A stretch of 64,000 bases of DNA from an uncultured Massilia sp. (GCA_946481275.1 CAMLMV010000014.1:1-64000); one strand, 5' to 3'; positions 26,716-36,514 are shown, counted from the first letter of the stretch. Translations and numbers: made by a program. The notes: generated from the letters alone by a model not told the origin.

Positions 26716-29559
26716 TCAATCCGCGTAGCTGATGCGGTCGCGGCCCGCGTGTTTCGAGCGGTACAGCGCCTCGTCGGCGCGGCCGAGCAGGGCGACCGGA
26801 TCGGGCGGCGTGCCGGGCGTGAAGGCGACGACGCCGAAGCTGGCGGTGACGGCCAGCGTCTTGCCTTCGCCGATGTCGACGGGTTCGCCGCGCACGACGG
26901 CGCGCAGGGCGTCGATGCGGCACGCGTCGGCCGGCAGGTTCAGGCCGGGCAGGACCACGACGAATTCCTCGCCGCCGTAGCGGCCCACCGCGTCGTAGGG
27001 CCGCACGGCCGCGCGCAGGCGGCGCGCCGTTTCGACCAGCACCGCGTCGCCCGCCAGGTGGCCGTGCGTATCGTTGACGCGCTTGAAGTAATCGAGGTCC
27101 AGCAGCACGAGCGCGAAGCCTTCGCCCGAGCGCGCGCATTTTTCGATTTCGCGCTCGACGATGTCCATCATCGCGACCCGGTTCCAGCACTGGGTGAGCC
27201 CGTCCTTCAGGGCGCGCAGGCGCATTTCCTCGCGCGACTGTTCCAGCTCGTGCGTGCGCTCGCGCACCAGCGCCGTCAGCTTCGCTTCGCGCGCCCGGTG
27301 CGCGCGCAGGCGCAGGCGATGGAACGCGACGAATGCGCCCGCGACGCCGAGGGCGCACAGCACGTAGAACGGGACGCTGCGCCACCATGGCGGCGCGATC
27401 GTGAACGCCAGTTCCACCGGCGCCGACTGCTCGCCGGTAGCGCTGTCGACGGCGGCGACCTGGAAGCGGTACCGGCCGCCCGGCAGCGCCGCGTAACGCA
27501 CTTCCGGCTGCACCGTGTCGTTCCACTCGTCGTCGACGCCGAGCAGGCGGAAACGATAGTGCCAGCCCCGGCCCTGGTCGAACTGCAGGTGGGCCAGGCG
27601 GAACACGATCTGGTCCGCCCGCCACGGCATCGGCGCGTCGCCCGCCGGCAGCGGACCGTTGCCGCGCAGCGCCTCTTCGATCACGGGCTGGCGCAGCGCT
27701 GACGCGAACAGGCGTTCCGGATGAAGCACGTGCGACAGGCCGTTGCTGGTGATGAGCCAGATCGAACCGTCCCGGTCTTCGTACGTGCCGCGGCCGTTCG
27801 AATCGTTCCACGCCAGGCCCTGCGTCTGGTCCAGCGTGCGCCAGTGCCTGCCGTTCCAAACCGCGAAGCCCACGTCCAGCGCGACCCAGAGCCAGCCGCG
27901 GCTGTCTTCGCGGGCGCTCAGGATATACCGGTCGCGCAACACCGGCGCATCGATCCGCGCCGCGCGGCCGCCGCGCTGCAGCCGCCACACACCGTCGTGC
28001 GTGGTCGCGATCAGGTTGCCGTCGCGCGCGCATTCCAGGCTGAGGATTTCGGCGCCGCCCAGCACCGCGTCGTACGACTGGGTCTCCCAGGCCCGTCCGT
28101 CGAAACGCCTGACGTCGCTCATCCCGGCAAACCACAGATGGCCGCGCCCGTCGGCACAGCCGTCGGCCACCACATCGGTGACCGGTTCGTTGCCGACGGC
28201 GGGGAGGGGCGCCGTCGCGGGGAAGACATGCATGCCGGCTTCCGTGGCCATCCAGACACGGCCGCCGTCCGCCAGGACCTGGTTGATCTGCGGCTGCCGC
28301 GCGACCAGCGCGGTCCGGCCGTCCTGTTGCGTGCGCCGCAGCAGCGCGCCGCCGTAGGTGCCCGCCCACAGGTGGCCGTCCGCGTCGAGCGCCATGCTGC
28401 CCCATTCCTGTGTCGCGTACGCGGGCTGGGCGGGGGCGGTGCGGAAGCGGCGTTCGCCGGGCACCTGCCAGGCATGGCCGGAACGCGTCCCGACGTGCAG
28501 GATGCCGCTAGGGTCGCGCAGCACCGAGATCACGACGTCGTTGGGCAAGCCCTGCGACGTGGTCCAGTTTTCGAGGTTCCCGTAGCCGAGCAGTTGCACG
28601 AGGCCGTGGCCCAGCGTGCCCAGCCAGATGCCGCGTTCGCGGTCCTGCAGGATCGCGGTGACGCCGCCGCCGACGTCCAGGCCATTCCGGCGGCCGAAGA
28701 GCTGCCACCGGCCGTCCTGCCAGCGCAGCAGCCCCTCGTCGGCGTTCGTGAGCACCCGGCCATCCGCGTCCAGGCGCAACTCCGTGATGTACTGGCGCTT
28801 GCGGATCTCGGACGGCGTCCGTTCCTGGAAGCGCGCGGCGCCCGCCGGCAGCACGAAGACGTGCGTCGCGCTGCGCACCCAGAGCGTGCCCTCGCCATCA
28901 CGCAGGATGCTGCTCCAGGCATCGGCGGGCAATCCGTCCTTGCCGTCCCGGACGGTCACGCGGCCGCGGTCGACACTGCACAGGGCCGTGCCGCAACCCA
29001 TCCACAGGGCCCCGTCCGCGTCGGCGTGGATGCTCAGGATCGTTGCCAGCCCGGGGTAGGCGCGGATCTGTTCGGGCGTGAAGTAGGCGCGGACGTCGCC
29101 GCCGTCGCCGCGTGGCGTAATTTCCACGAGTCGGTCGCTCGCCACCACCAGCACGCGGCCGTCCGCCGTCGCGGCGAGGGGCTGGCCCGGCCAGACCTCG
29201 AGCGGCTTGCCGTCGAACCGGACGGGGCGGAAGCGCCTGCCGTCGAACCGGTATAGATTCTCGTATGTCCCGGCCCACATGCCCGTCGCGCGGCCGTCGA
29301 CCAGCGCCGTCACGATCTGGTCGGGAAAGCCCTGCGCCGGGCCGTAACGGCGGAAGCCGGTGCCATTGAAACGGAACAGGCCGTTCTGCGTGCCGATCCA
29401 TACATAGCCGGCGGTATCCTGGGACGCCACCGTGACGGAAAGGTTGCCGAGGCCCTCGGCCTGGCCGTAGGCCTTCAGCGGCAGGTGTTGTGCCGGCGCG
29501 CGCGCGCACAGGAAGGCGAGCGCCAGGGCCGCAAGACGAAGGAGCAGCTTGGGATACAT
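26716..29559 (-). CDS. Periplasmic-propeller sensor diguanylate cyclase (Reg_prop, Y_Y_Y, GGDEF)
   Basis: 947 residues. A signal peptide (about 1-23) precedes a large periplasmic region of two-component-regulator-propeller repeats (repeated GYVWIGTQNGLFRFNG-like blades, about 45-640). A Y_Y_Y immunoglobulin-like domain (about 665-735), one TM helix (about 750-772, VPFYVLCALGVAGAFVAFHRL), a short coiled coil and a C-terminal GGDEF domain follow. The active site GGEEF is intact and RPYD, placed six residues upstream, is a product-binding I-site, so it should make c-di-GMP under feedback inhibition. Such propeller sensors in polysaccharide users often bind sugars. It lies divergent to the fucose operon across 177 bp. 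Confidence 0.88.
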   Translation of the reverse strand: MYPKLLLRLAALALAFLCARAPAQHLPLKAYGQAEGLGNLSVTVASQDTAGYVWIGTQNGLFRFNGTGFRRYGPAQGFPDQIVTALVDGRATGMWAGTYENLYRFDGRRFRPVRFDGKPLEVWPGQPLAATADGRVLVVASDRLVEITPRGDGGDVRAYFTPEQIRAYPGLATILSIHADADGALWMGCGTALCSVDRGRVTVRDGKDGLPADAWSSILRDGEGTLWVRSATHVFVLPAGAARFQERTPSEIRKRQYITELRLDADGRVLTNADEGLLRWQDGRWQLFGRRNGLDVGGGVTAILQDRERGIWLGTLGHGLVQLLGYGNLENWTTSQGLPNDVVISVLRDPSGILHVGTRSGHAWQVPGERRFRTAPAQPAYATQEWGSMALDADGHLWAGTYGGALLRRTQQDGRTALVARQPQINQVLADGGRVWMATEAGMHVFPATAPLPAVGNEPVTDVVADGCADGRGHLWFAGMSDVRRFDGRAWETQSYDAVLGGAEILSLECARDGNLIATTHDGVWRLQRGGRAARIDAPVLRDRYILSAREDSRGWLWVALDVGFAVWNGRHWRTLDQTQGLAWNDSNGRGTYEDRDGSIWLITSNGLSHVLHPERLFASALRQPVIEEALRGNGPLPAGDAPMPWRADQIVFRLAHLQFDQGRGWHYRFRLLGVDDEWNDTVQPEVRYAALPGGRYRFQVAAVDSATGEQSAPVELAFTIAPPWWRSVPFYVLCALGVAGAFVAFHRLRLRAHRAREAKLTALVRERTHELEQSREEMRLRALKDGLTQCWNRVAMMDIVEREIEKCARSGEGFALVLLDLDYFKRVNDTHGHLAGDAVLVETARRLRAAVRPYDAVGRYGGEEFVVVLPGLNLPADACRIDALRAVVRGEPVDIGEGKTLAVTASFGVVAFTPGTPPDPVALLGRADEALYRSKHAGRDRISYAD

Positions 29560-29677
29560 GACGGGACGAGGACTGACTGGAAGGCTTGAAATTGCGTAAG
29601 AGTAACATTTATTACGCGTGCGTACTTGTGTTTGTCAAATCCTTCGATGTTGCAGCGCAGCAGAGCAAACAGTCGTA

Positions 29678-29701
29678 TGTTTTCAATTTATAGAATACAA
29701 T
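29678..29701 (+). promoter_or_regulatory. Palindromic operator overlapping the -10 of the fucose operon
   Basis: TGTTTT-10 nt-AATACA at 29678-29699, an imperfect copy of the TGTATT-10 nt-AATACA palindrome at 36515-36536. The two sites share the 16-mer AATTTATAGAATACAA (29685-29700). TACAAT at 29696-29701 is a good -10 box, so a bound repressor would cover it. The likely ligand is the FadR-type GntR protein encoded at 37653. The site is 36 bases before the first gene. Confidence 0.65.
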
Positions 29702-29736
29702 TATGCTGTTACCCAAGTCAGCCCCAAAGGATCGTC

Positions 29737-30075
29737 ATGTCCAGCACCACCCCAGCACAGGCGGGCAGCCTGCTGCTCATGTCGCGCGAGGATAACTGCC
29801 TCATCGCGCGCGTCGACCTCAAGGCCGGCACCACGGTCGTCATCGACGGGCGCGAGGTCGCGCTGCCCGGCGACGTCCGCCTCGGCCACAAGGTCGCGCG
29901 CCGCGACCTGGCGCCGGGCGACAAGGTGCTGCGCTACGGCGCCATCATCGGCACGGCCACGGTGCCCGTCGCCATCGGCGCGCACATCCACACGCACAAC
30001 CTGGAAAGCGACTACATCCCGACGTTCACGCTGGACCAGGACGGCCACCATTTCATCGGAAGCAAAGCACCATGA
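29737..30075 (+). CDS. UxaA-family dehydratase, small (SAF-domain) subunit
   Basis: 112 residues from the ATG at 29737 (CCAAAGG upstream). It is the SAF/N-terminal part of altronate-dehydratase-family enzymes: DNCLIARVDLKAGTTVVIDGREVALPGDVRLGHKVARRDLAPGDKVLRYG, with HIHTHNLES near the end as in UxaA. Its last four bases overlap the start of the large subunit gene. With it, the protein should dehydrate a sugar acid, here probably L-fuconate to 2-keto-3-deoxy-L-fuconate. Some UxaA-family members are known to act on L-fuconate, L-galactonate or D-arabinonate. Confidence 0.83.
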   Translation: MSSTTPAQAGSLLLMSREDNCLIARVDLKAGTTVVIDGREVALPGDVRLGHKVARRDLAPGDKVLRYGAIIGTATVPVAIGAHIHTHNLESDYIPTFTLDQDGHHFIGSKAP

Positions 30076-31292
30076 CCATCTCCACCGACATCATCCTGTC
30101 CGGTTATCCGCGCGCGGACGGGCGCAAGGGCATCCGCAACGTCGTCGTCGTCGCCTATCTCGTCGAATGCGCGCACCACGTCGCGCGGCTGATCGTGAAT
30201 GCCTTCCCCGGCCAGCCCGTGCACCTGATCGGCTTCCCGGGCTGCTATCCGAACGAATACGCCGACACGATCATGCGCCGCGTGCTGACGCACCCGAACG
30301 TGGGCGCGGCGCTGCTCGTCTCGCTCGGCTGCGAGAGCTTCGACAAGAACGGCGTGGCGCAGGCCGTCGCCGACAGCGGGCGGCCGGTCCACACGGTCAC
30401 GATCCAGGACGTCGGCGGCACGCGCTCGGGCGTGAAGAGCGGCGTCGAATGGGTGCAGTGGGCCGTCGAGGACCTGGCGCGCAAGGAGCGCGTGCCGATG
30501 CGCCTCGACGAACTGGTCGTCGCGACGATCTGCGGCGGTTCGGACAGCACGAGCGGCATCACGGCCAATCCGGCGGTGGGTGCCGCGTTCGACCGGCTGA
30601 TCGCGGCGGGCAGCGCCTGCGTGTTCGAGGAGACCGGTGAACTGGTCGGCTGCGAATTCCACATGAAGCGCCGCGCCGTCACGCCGGAACTGGGCGAGGA
30701 GATCGTCAAGACGGTCGAGAAGGCGTCGCGCTACTACACGATCATGGGCCACGGCAGCTTCGCGCCGGGCAATGCGGACGGCGGCCTGACGACGCTGGAA
30801 GAAAAGTCGCTGGGCGCGTACGCGAAGAGCGGCGCGTCGCCGATCAGCGGCATCATCAAGCCGGGCGACCAGCCGCCCACCGGCGGCCTGTACCTGCTGG
30901 ACGTGGTGCCGGACGGCGAGCCGCGCTTCGGTTTCCCGAACATCTCGGACAACGCCGAGATCGTGGAGCTGATCGCGTGCGGCGCGCACGTCACGCTGTT
31001 CACGACGGGCCGCGGGTCCGTGGTCGGCTCGGCCATTTCTCCCGTCATCAAGGTGTGCGCGAATCCGGCGACGTATGAACGCCTGGCCGACGACATGGAC
31101 GTCAACGCGGGCCGCATCCTCACGGGCCATGCGAGCATCGACGAAGTCGGCGACGAGATCGTCGACCTCGTCGCCCGGGTGGCGAACGGCGAGTGCACGA
31201 AATCGGAAGACCTGGGCCACCAGGAATTCATCCTCACGTACAAGCAGTTCGAGCCGATCGGGCCGCGCTGCCTGCCGCTGAAGGCGGCCTGA
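30072..31292 (+). CDS. UxaA-family dehydratase, large catalytic subunit (probable L-fuconate dehydratase)
   Basis: 406 residues, C-terminal part of the altronate/galactarate dehydratase family. YPRADGRKGIRNVVVVAYLVECAHHVA, LGCESFDKNG, ICGGSDSTSGITANPAVG and FTTGRGSVVGSAISPVIKVCANP are family signatures; conserved Cys residues (in LGCE, ICGG and KVCAN) probably bind the iron. ATGA overlap with the small subunit indicates coupled translation. Substrate choice rests on the fuconolactonase, SDR, FAH hydrolase and FucP encoded nearby. An L-galactonate or D-arabinonate dehydratase is the alternative. No enolase-type fuconate dehydratase is in the window. Confidence 0.82.
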   Translation: MTISTDIILSGYPRADGRKGIRNVVVVAYLVECAHHVARLIVNAFPGQPVHLIGFPGCYPNEYADTIMRRVLTHPNVGAALLVSLGCESFDKNGVAQAVADSGRPVHTVTIQDVGGTRSGVKSGVEWVQWAVEDLARKERVPMRLDELVVATICGGSDSTSGITANPAVGAAFDRLIAAGSACVFEETGELVGCEFHMKRRAVTPELGEEIVKTVEKASRYYTIMGHGSFAPGNADGGLTTLEEKSLGAYAKSGASPISGIIKPGDQPPTGGLYLLDVVPDGEPRFGFPNISDNAEIVELIACGAHVTLFTTGRGSVVGSAISPVIKVCANPATYERLADDMDVNAGRILTGHASIDEVGDEIVDLVARVANGECTKSEDLGHQEFILTYKQFEPIGPRCLPLKAA

Positions 31293-31293
31293 C

Positions 31294-32265
31294 ATGGACG
31301 TCACCAAACTGGGCCTCGGCTGCGCGCAACTGGGCGGCCTGTACGACCCGATGGCGGAAGCGGACGCGTACGCGCTCGTCGCTGCCGCCTGGGACCTGGG
31401 CATCCGCTATTTCGACACGGCGCCGTACTACGGTTTTACGTTGTCCGAGCACCGCCTGGGCGCCGCGCTGCGTTCGCGGCCGCGCGGCGAGTACACGATC
31501 AGCACGAAGGTCGGCCGCCTGATGTTTCCCGATCCGGGCGTGCAGCCGGGCGAATGCGGCTGGGCCGCGCCGCTGCCGTTCCGCCCGCATTACGATTACA
31601 CGCACGACGGCGTCATGCGCTCGCACGAGGACAGCCTGCAGCGCCTGGGCCTGGACCGCGTGGACTACCTGTACGTGCACGACATCGGCCGCGTCACCCA
31701 CGGCGAACGTCACGCGCACTACTGGAAGCAGCTGACCGAGGGCGGCGGCTTCCGCGCGCTGGCGCAGCTGCGCGACGAGGGCGCGATCAAGGGCTTCGGG
31801 CTCGGCGTCAACGAGTGGGAAGTCGTGGCCGATGCGCTCGACGTGTGCGCGCTCGACTGCGTGCTGCTGGCCGGGCGCTACACGCTCCTCGAGCAGGCGT
31901 CGCTGGCCCCGCTCATGGACCGCTGCGCGCGCGCCGGGACGGCCGTCGTGATCGGCGGCCCGTTCAACTCCGGCATCCTCGCCGGCACGAACAAATTCAA
32001 TTACGAGGACGCCCCGGCGGCCGTCGTCGAGCGGGTGCGCGCCATCGCCGCCGTCTGCCGCGACTTCGACGTGCCGCTGCAGGCGGCGGCGCTGCAATTC
32101 CCGATGGCGCATCCGGCCGTCGCGTCGTGCATCCCCGGCGCCCAGAACATCGACCAGCTGCGCCGCAACGCGCACTGGTTCGCCCAGCCGCTGCCGGCCG
32201 GCCTGTGGACCGCGCTCAAGGACGCCGGCCTGCTGGACTCGGCCGCGCCGGTGCCGTCGACTTAA
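31294..32265 (+). CDS. Aldo/keto reductase (probable L-fucose 1-dehydrogenase)
   Basis: 323 residues, one base after the dehydratase stop. Tetrad residues are visible: D and Y in YFDTAPYYG, K in ISTKVGRL, H in YVHDIGRV. Like D-threo-aldose (L-fucose) dehydrogenases of the AKR superfamily, it probably oxidises L-fucopyranose to L-fucono-lactone with NAD(P)+, the entry step of the oxidative pathway. Assignment to L-fucose comes from the cluster. L-galactose and D-arabinose, stereochemically similar, may also be used. Confidence 0.8.
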   Translation: MDVTKLGLGCAQLGGLYDPMAEADAYALVAAAWDLGIRYFDTAPYYGFTLSEHRLGAALRSRPRGEYTISTKVGRLMFPDPGVQPGECGWAAPLPFRPHYDYTHDGVMRSHEDSLQRLGLDRVDYLYVHDIGRVTHGERHAHYWKQLTEGGGFRALAQLRDEGAIKGFGLGVNEWEVVADALDVCALDCVLLAGRYTLLEQASLAPLMDRCARAGTAVVIGGPFNSGILAGTNKFNYEDAPAAVVERVRAIAAVCRDFDVPLQAAALQFPMAHPAVASCIPGAQNIDQLRRNAHWFAQPLPAGLWTALKDAGLLDSAAPVPST

Positions 32266-32308
32266 TCTGCTGCCTGATCTTTCAATACCACCGTACCAAA
32301 GGAATACC

Positions 32309-33175
32309 ATGAAACTGCTGCGATTCGGCCCGAAGGGCGCCGAGAAACCTGGCCTGATGGACGCCAACGGCGTGATCCGCGACCTGTCCGGCGTGCTGCC
32401 CGACCTGACCTCGGCCCAGCTGGCCGCCGGCGCGATCGCGCGCCTGGCCGATGTCGACCCGAGCCGCCTGCCGGCCGTCGAACAGCCCGTGCGCTACGCG
32501 CCCGTCGTCGCCGACATCGGCAAGCTGATCTGCGTGGGCCTGAACTATTCGGACCACGCGGCCGAATCCGGCATGGCCGTGCCGGCCGAGCCGGTGCTGT
32601 TCACGAAGGCGACCAGTTCGATCATCGGCTGCAACGATGCCGTGGTGCTGCCGCGCGGTTCCGTCAAGAGCGACTGGGAAGTGGAACTGGGCGTCGTCAT
32701 CGGCAAGCGCGCGCGCTACGTCGACGAAGCGGACGCCCTCGACTACGTGGCCGGCTATTGCGTGGTGAACGACCTGTCCGAACGCGAATACCAGCTGGAG
32801 CGGGGCGGCCAGTGGGACAAGGGAAAGGGTTGCGACACGTTCGGCCCCGTCGGCCCGTGGCTCGTGACGACGGACGAAGTGCCCGACCCGCAAAACCTCG
32901 ACATGTGGCTGGAAGTGAACGGCAAGCGCTACCAGACGGGCAACACCCGCACGATGGTGTTCACCGTCGCGCACCTGGTCAGCTACATCAGCCGTTTCAT
33001 GACCCTGCAGCCGGGCGACGTGATCAGCACCGGCACCCCGCCGGGCGTGGGCCTCGGCCAGAAGCCGGATCCGGTGTACCTGGAACCGGGCGACCGCATG
33101 CGGCTCGGCATCGAAGGCCTGGGCGAGCAGGAGCAGACCGTCCACGCCTGGAACGAGGCGCTGATCGACGGCTGA
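32309..33175 (+). CDS. FAH-family hydrolase (probable 2,4-diketo-3-deoxy-L-fuconate hydrolase)
   Basis: 288 residues. FAH fold with LICVGLNYSDHAAESG, metal-site SDWEVELGVVIGKRARYV, VVNDLSEREYQLERGGQWDKGKGCDTFGPVGPWLVT and C-terminal GDVISTGTPPGVGLG. It should cleave 2,4-diketo-3-deoxy-L-fuconate to pyruvate and L-lactate, the last carbon-splitting step. Database relatives are often misnamed ureidoglycolate lyase. AAAGGAAT precedes the ATG. The gene sits before the fucose permease and the SDR that makes its substrate. Confidence 0.82.
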   Translation: MKLLRFGPKGAEKPGLMDANGVIRDLSGVLPDLTSAQLAAGAIARLADVDPSRLPAVEQPVRYAPVVADIGKLICVGLNYSDHAAESGMAVPAEPVLFTKATSSIIGCNDAVVLPRGSVKSDWEVELGVVIGKRARYVDEADALDYVAGYCVVNDLSEREYQLERGGQWDKGKGCDTFGPVGPWLVTTDEVPDPQNLDMWLEVNGKRYQTGNTRTMVFTVAHLVSYISRFMTLQPGDVISTGTPPGVGLGQKPDPVYLEPGDRMRLGIEGLGEQEQTVHAWNEALIDG

Positions 33176-33236
33176 TCGTTCGTACAACGTTCGTAAATAA
33201 AAGGCGCACGAGCGCCGACACGGAGACTTGGCAGAC

Positions 33237-34535
33237 ATGACGGACCCCTCGACGCGGCAGTACCGGTTTTCCCTCGTGATGATCACCTCGCTGTTTTTCA
33301 TGTGGGGGTTCGTCCATAATCTCGACCCGATCCTGATCCCGCATTTGCGGCGGTCGTTCAGCCTGAGCGTGCTGCAGTCGGCGCTGGTGGATTCGGCCGT
33401 GTTCATCGCCTACTTCGTGATGGCGCTGCCGGCGGGCCTGCTGATCCGCCGGGCAGGGTACAAGGCCGCGATCATCTGCGGCCTGCTGCTGTTCGCCACG
33501 GGCTCGCTGATGTTCATCCCGGCCGCGAACACGCAGCAGTACGTGGTGTTCCTGGCCGCGCTGTTCACCATCGCGTGCGGCCTGACGATCCTCGAGACGG
33601 CCGCGAATCCGTACGTGACCCTGCTGGGCCGGCCGGAGCGCGCGGCCCAGCGCATCAACCTGGCGCAGTCGTTCAACGGCCTGGCCGCCACCCTGGCGCC
33701 GATCATCGGCGCGCGCCTGATCCTCGTGCACGGCGCCGACGACGCGCAGCTCGCCGCGATGCCGGAAGCGGCGCGCCAGGCGGCGCTGGCGGCGGAAGCG
33801 GCCAGCGTGAAAGGGCCGTACATGGTGCTGGGCCTCGTCATCATCGCGCTCGCCGTCGTGTTCTGGTTCCTGAAGCTGCCGGAAGTCGGCGGCAGGTCGG
33901 ACACCGCGCCGGCCAAGAGTTCGCTCGGCGAGGCGCTGGCCGTGCCGTCCATCCGCCGCGGTGCGATCGCCCAGTTTTTCTACGTGGGCGCGCAGGTGTG
34001 CGTGTTCAGCTTCTTCATCCTGTACGCCACCCGCTCGGCGGGCGTGTCGCCCGTGACCGCGGCGGACTACCTCGGGTGGGGCTGCGGCATGGCGTTCATG
34101 GTCGGCCGCTTCGTCGGCACGGGCCTGATGCGCGTCGTGGCGCCGGCCCGGCTGCTGTGGATGTATGCGCTGGCCTGCGTGATCCTGGCGGGCGTGGCGA
34201 TGGTGGCGCAGGGCGTCGCCAGCCTCGCGGCGGTGATCGGCATCGCGTTCTTCATGTCGATCATGTTCCCCACCATCTTCTCGCTGGGCCTGCAGGGCGC
34301 CGGCCACCACGCCGACATGGGCAGCGGCCTGATCATCATGGCCATCGTGGGCGGAGCGCTGCTGCCGCTGCTGTTCGGCTACGTCAGCGACGTGACGCAC
34401 AACGTGCAGTACGGCTACGTCGTGCCGCTGATGTGCTTCGTCGTCATCGCGTGGTTCGCGCGCGCCTCCCTGTTGCAGGACAGCCGGGAAGCCCGCACCA
34501 CGCCATCTTCAATGGGAGTCACGAAACGTGTTTGA
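33237..34535 (+). CDS. fucP: L-fucose:H+ symporter (FHS-family MFS permease)
   Basis: 432 residues from the ATG at 33237; an in-frame TTG at 33228 is too near the GGAG site (33222-33225). About 12 membrane segments. The opening ITSLFFMWGFVHNLDPILIPHLRRSFSLS and AAIICGLLLFATGSLMFIPAANTQQY match FucP-type permeases. It imports L-fucose (possibly L-galactose or D-arabinose) with protons. The 3' end overlaps the SDR start by 8 nt. FucP is the best single clue to the substrate of this cluster. Confidence 0.86.
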   Translation: MTDPSTRQYRFSLVMITSLFFMWGFVHNLDPILIPHLRRSFSLSVLQSALVDSAVFIAYFVMALPAGLLIRRAGYKAAIICGLLLFATGSLMFIPAANTQQYVVFLAALFTIACGLTILETAANPYVTLLGRPERAAQRINLAQSFNGLAATLAPIIGARLILVHGADDAQLAAMPEAARQAALAAEAASVKGPYMVLGLVIIALAVVFWFLKLPEVGGRSDTAPAKSSLGEALAVPSIRRGAIAQFFYVGAQVCVFSFFILYATRSAGVSPVTAADYLGWGCGMAFMVGRFVGTGLMRVVAPARLLWMYALACVILAGVAMVAQGVASLAAVIGIAFFMSIMFPTIFSLGLQGAGHHADMGSGLIIMAIVGGALLPLLFGYVSDVTHNVQYGYVVPLMCFVVIAWFARASLLQDSREARTTPSSMGVTKRV

Positions 34536-35292
34536 ACTGAACGACAAGAGGGCCGTCATCACGGGCGGCGGCAGCGGCATCGGCAAGGCGATCGCCCAGC
34601 TGTTCGCGCGCCAGGGGGCGCATGTCCACGTGGTCGACCTGAACGACGCCGCCTGCCTGCAGGTGGTGCGCGAGATCCGCGAGGAGGCCGGCCGGGTCAC
34701 CTCGCACGCCTGCGACGTGGCGCGCCAGGCCGACGTGGAAGCGCTGATGGCGTCCATCGGCCCGTTCGACATCCTCGTCAACAACGCCGGCATCGCCCAC
34801 ATCGGCAAGGCCGACACGACGAGCGAAGACGATTTCGACCGCGTCATGAGCGTCAACGTGAAAGGCGTCTACAACTGCCTGCACGCCGCGATCCCGCAAC
34901 TGCGCGCGAACGGCGGCGGCGTCATCCTCAACATGGCGTCCGTCGCGGCCTGGGTGGGCATCAAGGAGCGCTTCGCGTACTCCACCGCCAAGGGCGCCGT
35001 GATGGCGATGACGCTGTCGGTCGCCAAGGATTACCTGCAGGACGGGATCCGCTGCAATTCGATCTCGCCGGGCCGCGTGCACACGCCGTTCGTGGACGGT
35101 TTCCTCGCGCGGAATTATCCGGGCCGGGAAGCGGAGATGTTCGAGCAGCTGTCGAAGACGCAGCCCATCGGCCGCATGGCGCAGCCGGACGAAGTGGCCG
35201 CGCTCGCGCTATACTTGTGCAGCAAAGAGGCTGCCTTCATCACGGGAACCGATTATCCGATCGACGGCGGCTTCATCACCCTGAACACGTAA
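34528..35292 (+). CDS. SDR oxidoreductase (probable 2-keto-3-deoxy-L-fuconate 4-dehydrogenase)
   Basis: 254 residues, GTG start at 34528 (GGGAGT nine bases before), overlapping fucP by 8 nt. Rossmann motif TGGGSGIGKA (about 12-21), NNAG, catalytic Ser in NMASVAAW and YSTAKG as the YxxxK pair. The C-terminal GTDYPIDGGFI is typical of classic SDRs. It would oxidise the C4 hydroxyl of 2-keto-3-deoxy-L-fuconate, giving the diketo acid split by the FAH hydrolase. Assignment is from pathway logic. Confidence 0.82.
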   Translation: MFELNDKRAVITGGGSGIGKAIAQLFARQGAHVHVVDLNDAACLQVVREIREEAGRVTSHACDVARQADVEALMASIGPFDILVNNAGIAHIGKADTTSEDDFDRVMSVNVKGVYNCLHAAIPQLRANGGGVILNMASVAAWVGIKERFAYSTAKGAVMAMTLSVAKDYLQDGIRCNSISPGRVHTPFVDGFLARNYPGREAEMFEQLSKTQPIGRMAQPDEVAALALYLCSKEAAFITGTDYPIDGGFITLNT

Positions 35293-35301
35293 AGCCGCTC
35301 G

Positions 35302-36432
35302 ATGATCATCTCTTCCGCCACCGACTATCGCGAGGCGGCGCGCCGCCGGTTGCCGCCGTTCCTGTTCCATTATCTCGACGGGGGCTCCGGCACCGAGTCG
35401 ACCCTGCGGGCCAACGTCAACGACCTGCACGAGGTCAGGCTGCGCCAGCGCGTGCTGAAGGGTTCCGAAACGCTGGACCTCTCGACCGAATGGTTCGGCG
35501 TGAAGCGTGGCCTGCCGCTGGCGCTGGCCCCGATCGGCCTCGCCGGCATGTATGCGCGCCGCGGCGAGGTGCAGGCGGCCCGGGTGGCGGCGGAGCGCAA
35601 TATCCCGTTCATCCAGTCGACCGTGTCCGTGTGCCCGCTCGCCGAGGTGGCGGCGCAGTCGCCGCAACCGCTGTGGTGCCAGCTGTACGTCCTGAAGGAC
35701 CGCGGCTTCATGCGCGACTACCTGCGCCGCGCGCGCGAGCTGAACATCGATACGCTCGTGTTCACCGTCGACATGCCGGTGCCGGGCGCGCGCTACCGCG
35801 ACGCCCATTCCGGCATGAGTGGCCGCCACGGCCCGCTGCGCCGCGTGCTGCAGGCGATGCTGCATCCGCGCTGGGCCCTCGACGTGGGCGTCCTCGGCCG
35901 GCCGCACGATCTCGGCAACATCTCGGCCTACCGCGGCCATGCGACGGGCCTCACGGACTACATCGGCTGGCTGGCCGCGAACTTCGATCCGGGCATCAGC
36001 TGGAGCGACCTGCAATGGATCCGCGACGAATGGCAGGGCCCCATGGTTATCAAGGGCATCCTCGACGCCGACGACGCGCGCGACGCGAAGGCGTTCGGCG
36101 CGGACGGCATCGTCGTCTCGAACCACGGCGGGCGCCAGCTGGACGGCGCGCTGTCGACGGCGAAGGCGCTGCCGTCCATCGCGGCGGCGGTGAAGGGCGA
36201 CCTGACGATCTTCGCCGACTCCGGCGTGCGCACCGGCCTGGACGTCGTGCGCCTGCTGGCGCTGGGCGCGGACGGCGTCCTGATCGGCCGCGCCTTCATC
36301 TACGCGCTCGCGACCGGCGGCGCGGCGGGCGTGCGCAACCTGCTCGCCATCCTCGAAAAAGACATCCGGACCAGCATGGTCCTCACGGGCGTGCAATCCG
36401 TCCGCGACATCGGGCCGGACTGCCTGGCCTGA
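35302..36432 (+). CDS. lldD: FMN-dependent L-lactate dehydrogenase (LldD-type)
   Basis: 376 residues of the FMN alpha-hydroxy-acid dehydrogenase family: [44 protein letters not shown] and [10 protein letters not shown], which holds the catalytic His and the substrate Arg. In LldD-type enzymes L-lactate is oxidised to pyruvate and electrons enter the quinone pool. It is the last gene of the fucose operon, and its substrate is exactly the second product of the oxidative fucose route, so all six carbons of fucose would reach pyruvate. Confidence 0.85.
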   Translation: MIISSATDYREAARRRLPPFLFHYLDGGSGTESTLRANVNDLHEVRLRQRVLKGSETLDLSTEWFGVKRGLPLALAPIGLAGMYARRGEVQAARVAAERNIPFIQSTVSVCPLAEVAAQSPQPLWCQLYVLKDRGFMRDYLRRARELNIDTLVFTVDMPVPGARYRDAHSGMSGRHGPLRRVLQAMLHPRWALDVGVLGRPHDLGNISAYRGHATGLTDYIGWLAANFDPGISWSDLQWIRDEWQGPMVIKGILDADDARDAKAFGADGIVVSNHGGRQLDGALSTAKALPSIAAAVKGDLTIFADSGVRTGLDVVRLLALGADGVLIGRAFIYALATGGAAGVRNLLAILEKDIRTSMVLTGVQSVRDIGPDCLA

Positions 36433-36440
36433 ACGCCTTC

Positions 36441-36461
36441 GCCGGCGCCCCGCGCGCCGGC
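36441..36461 (+). terminator. Hairpin at the end of the main fucose operon
   Basis: Perfect 8-bp stem GCCGGCGC/GCGCCGGC with a five-base loop, 9 bases after the lldD stop and before a new promoter/operator. The following sequence (TAGGCAATTTCATA) has only a weak T-run. Confidence 0.5.
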
Positions 36462-36514
36462 TAGGCAATTTCATACTTGTCCCTGGCGCTTTTCGTTTGC
36501 TTTACGCCTATAAA

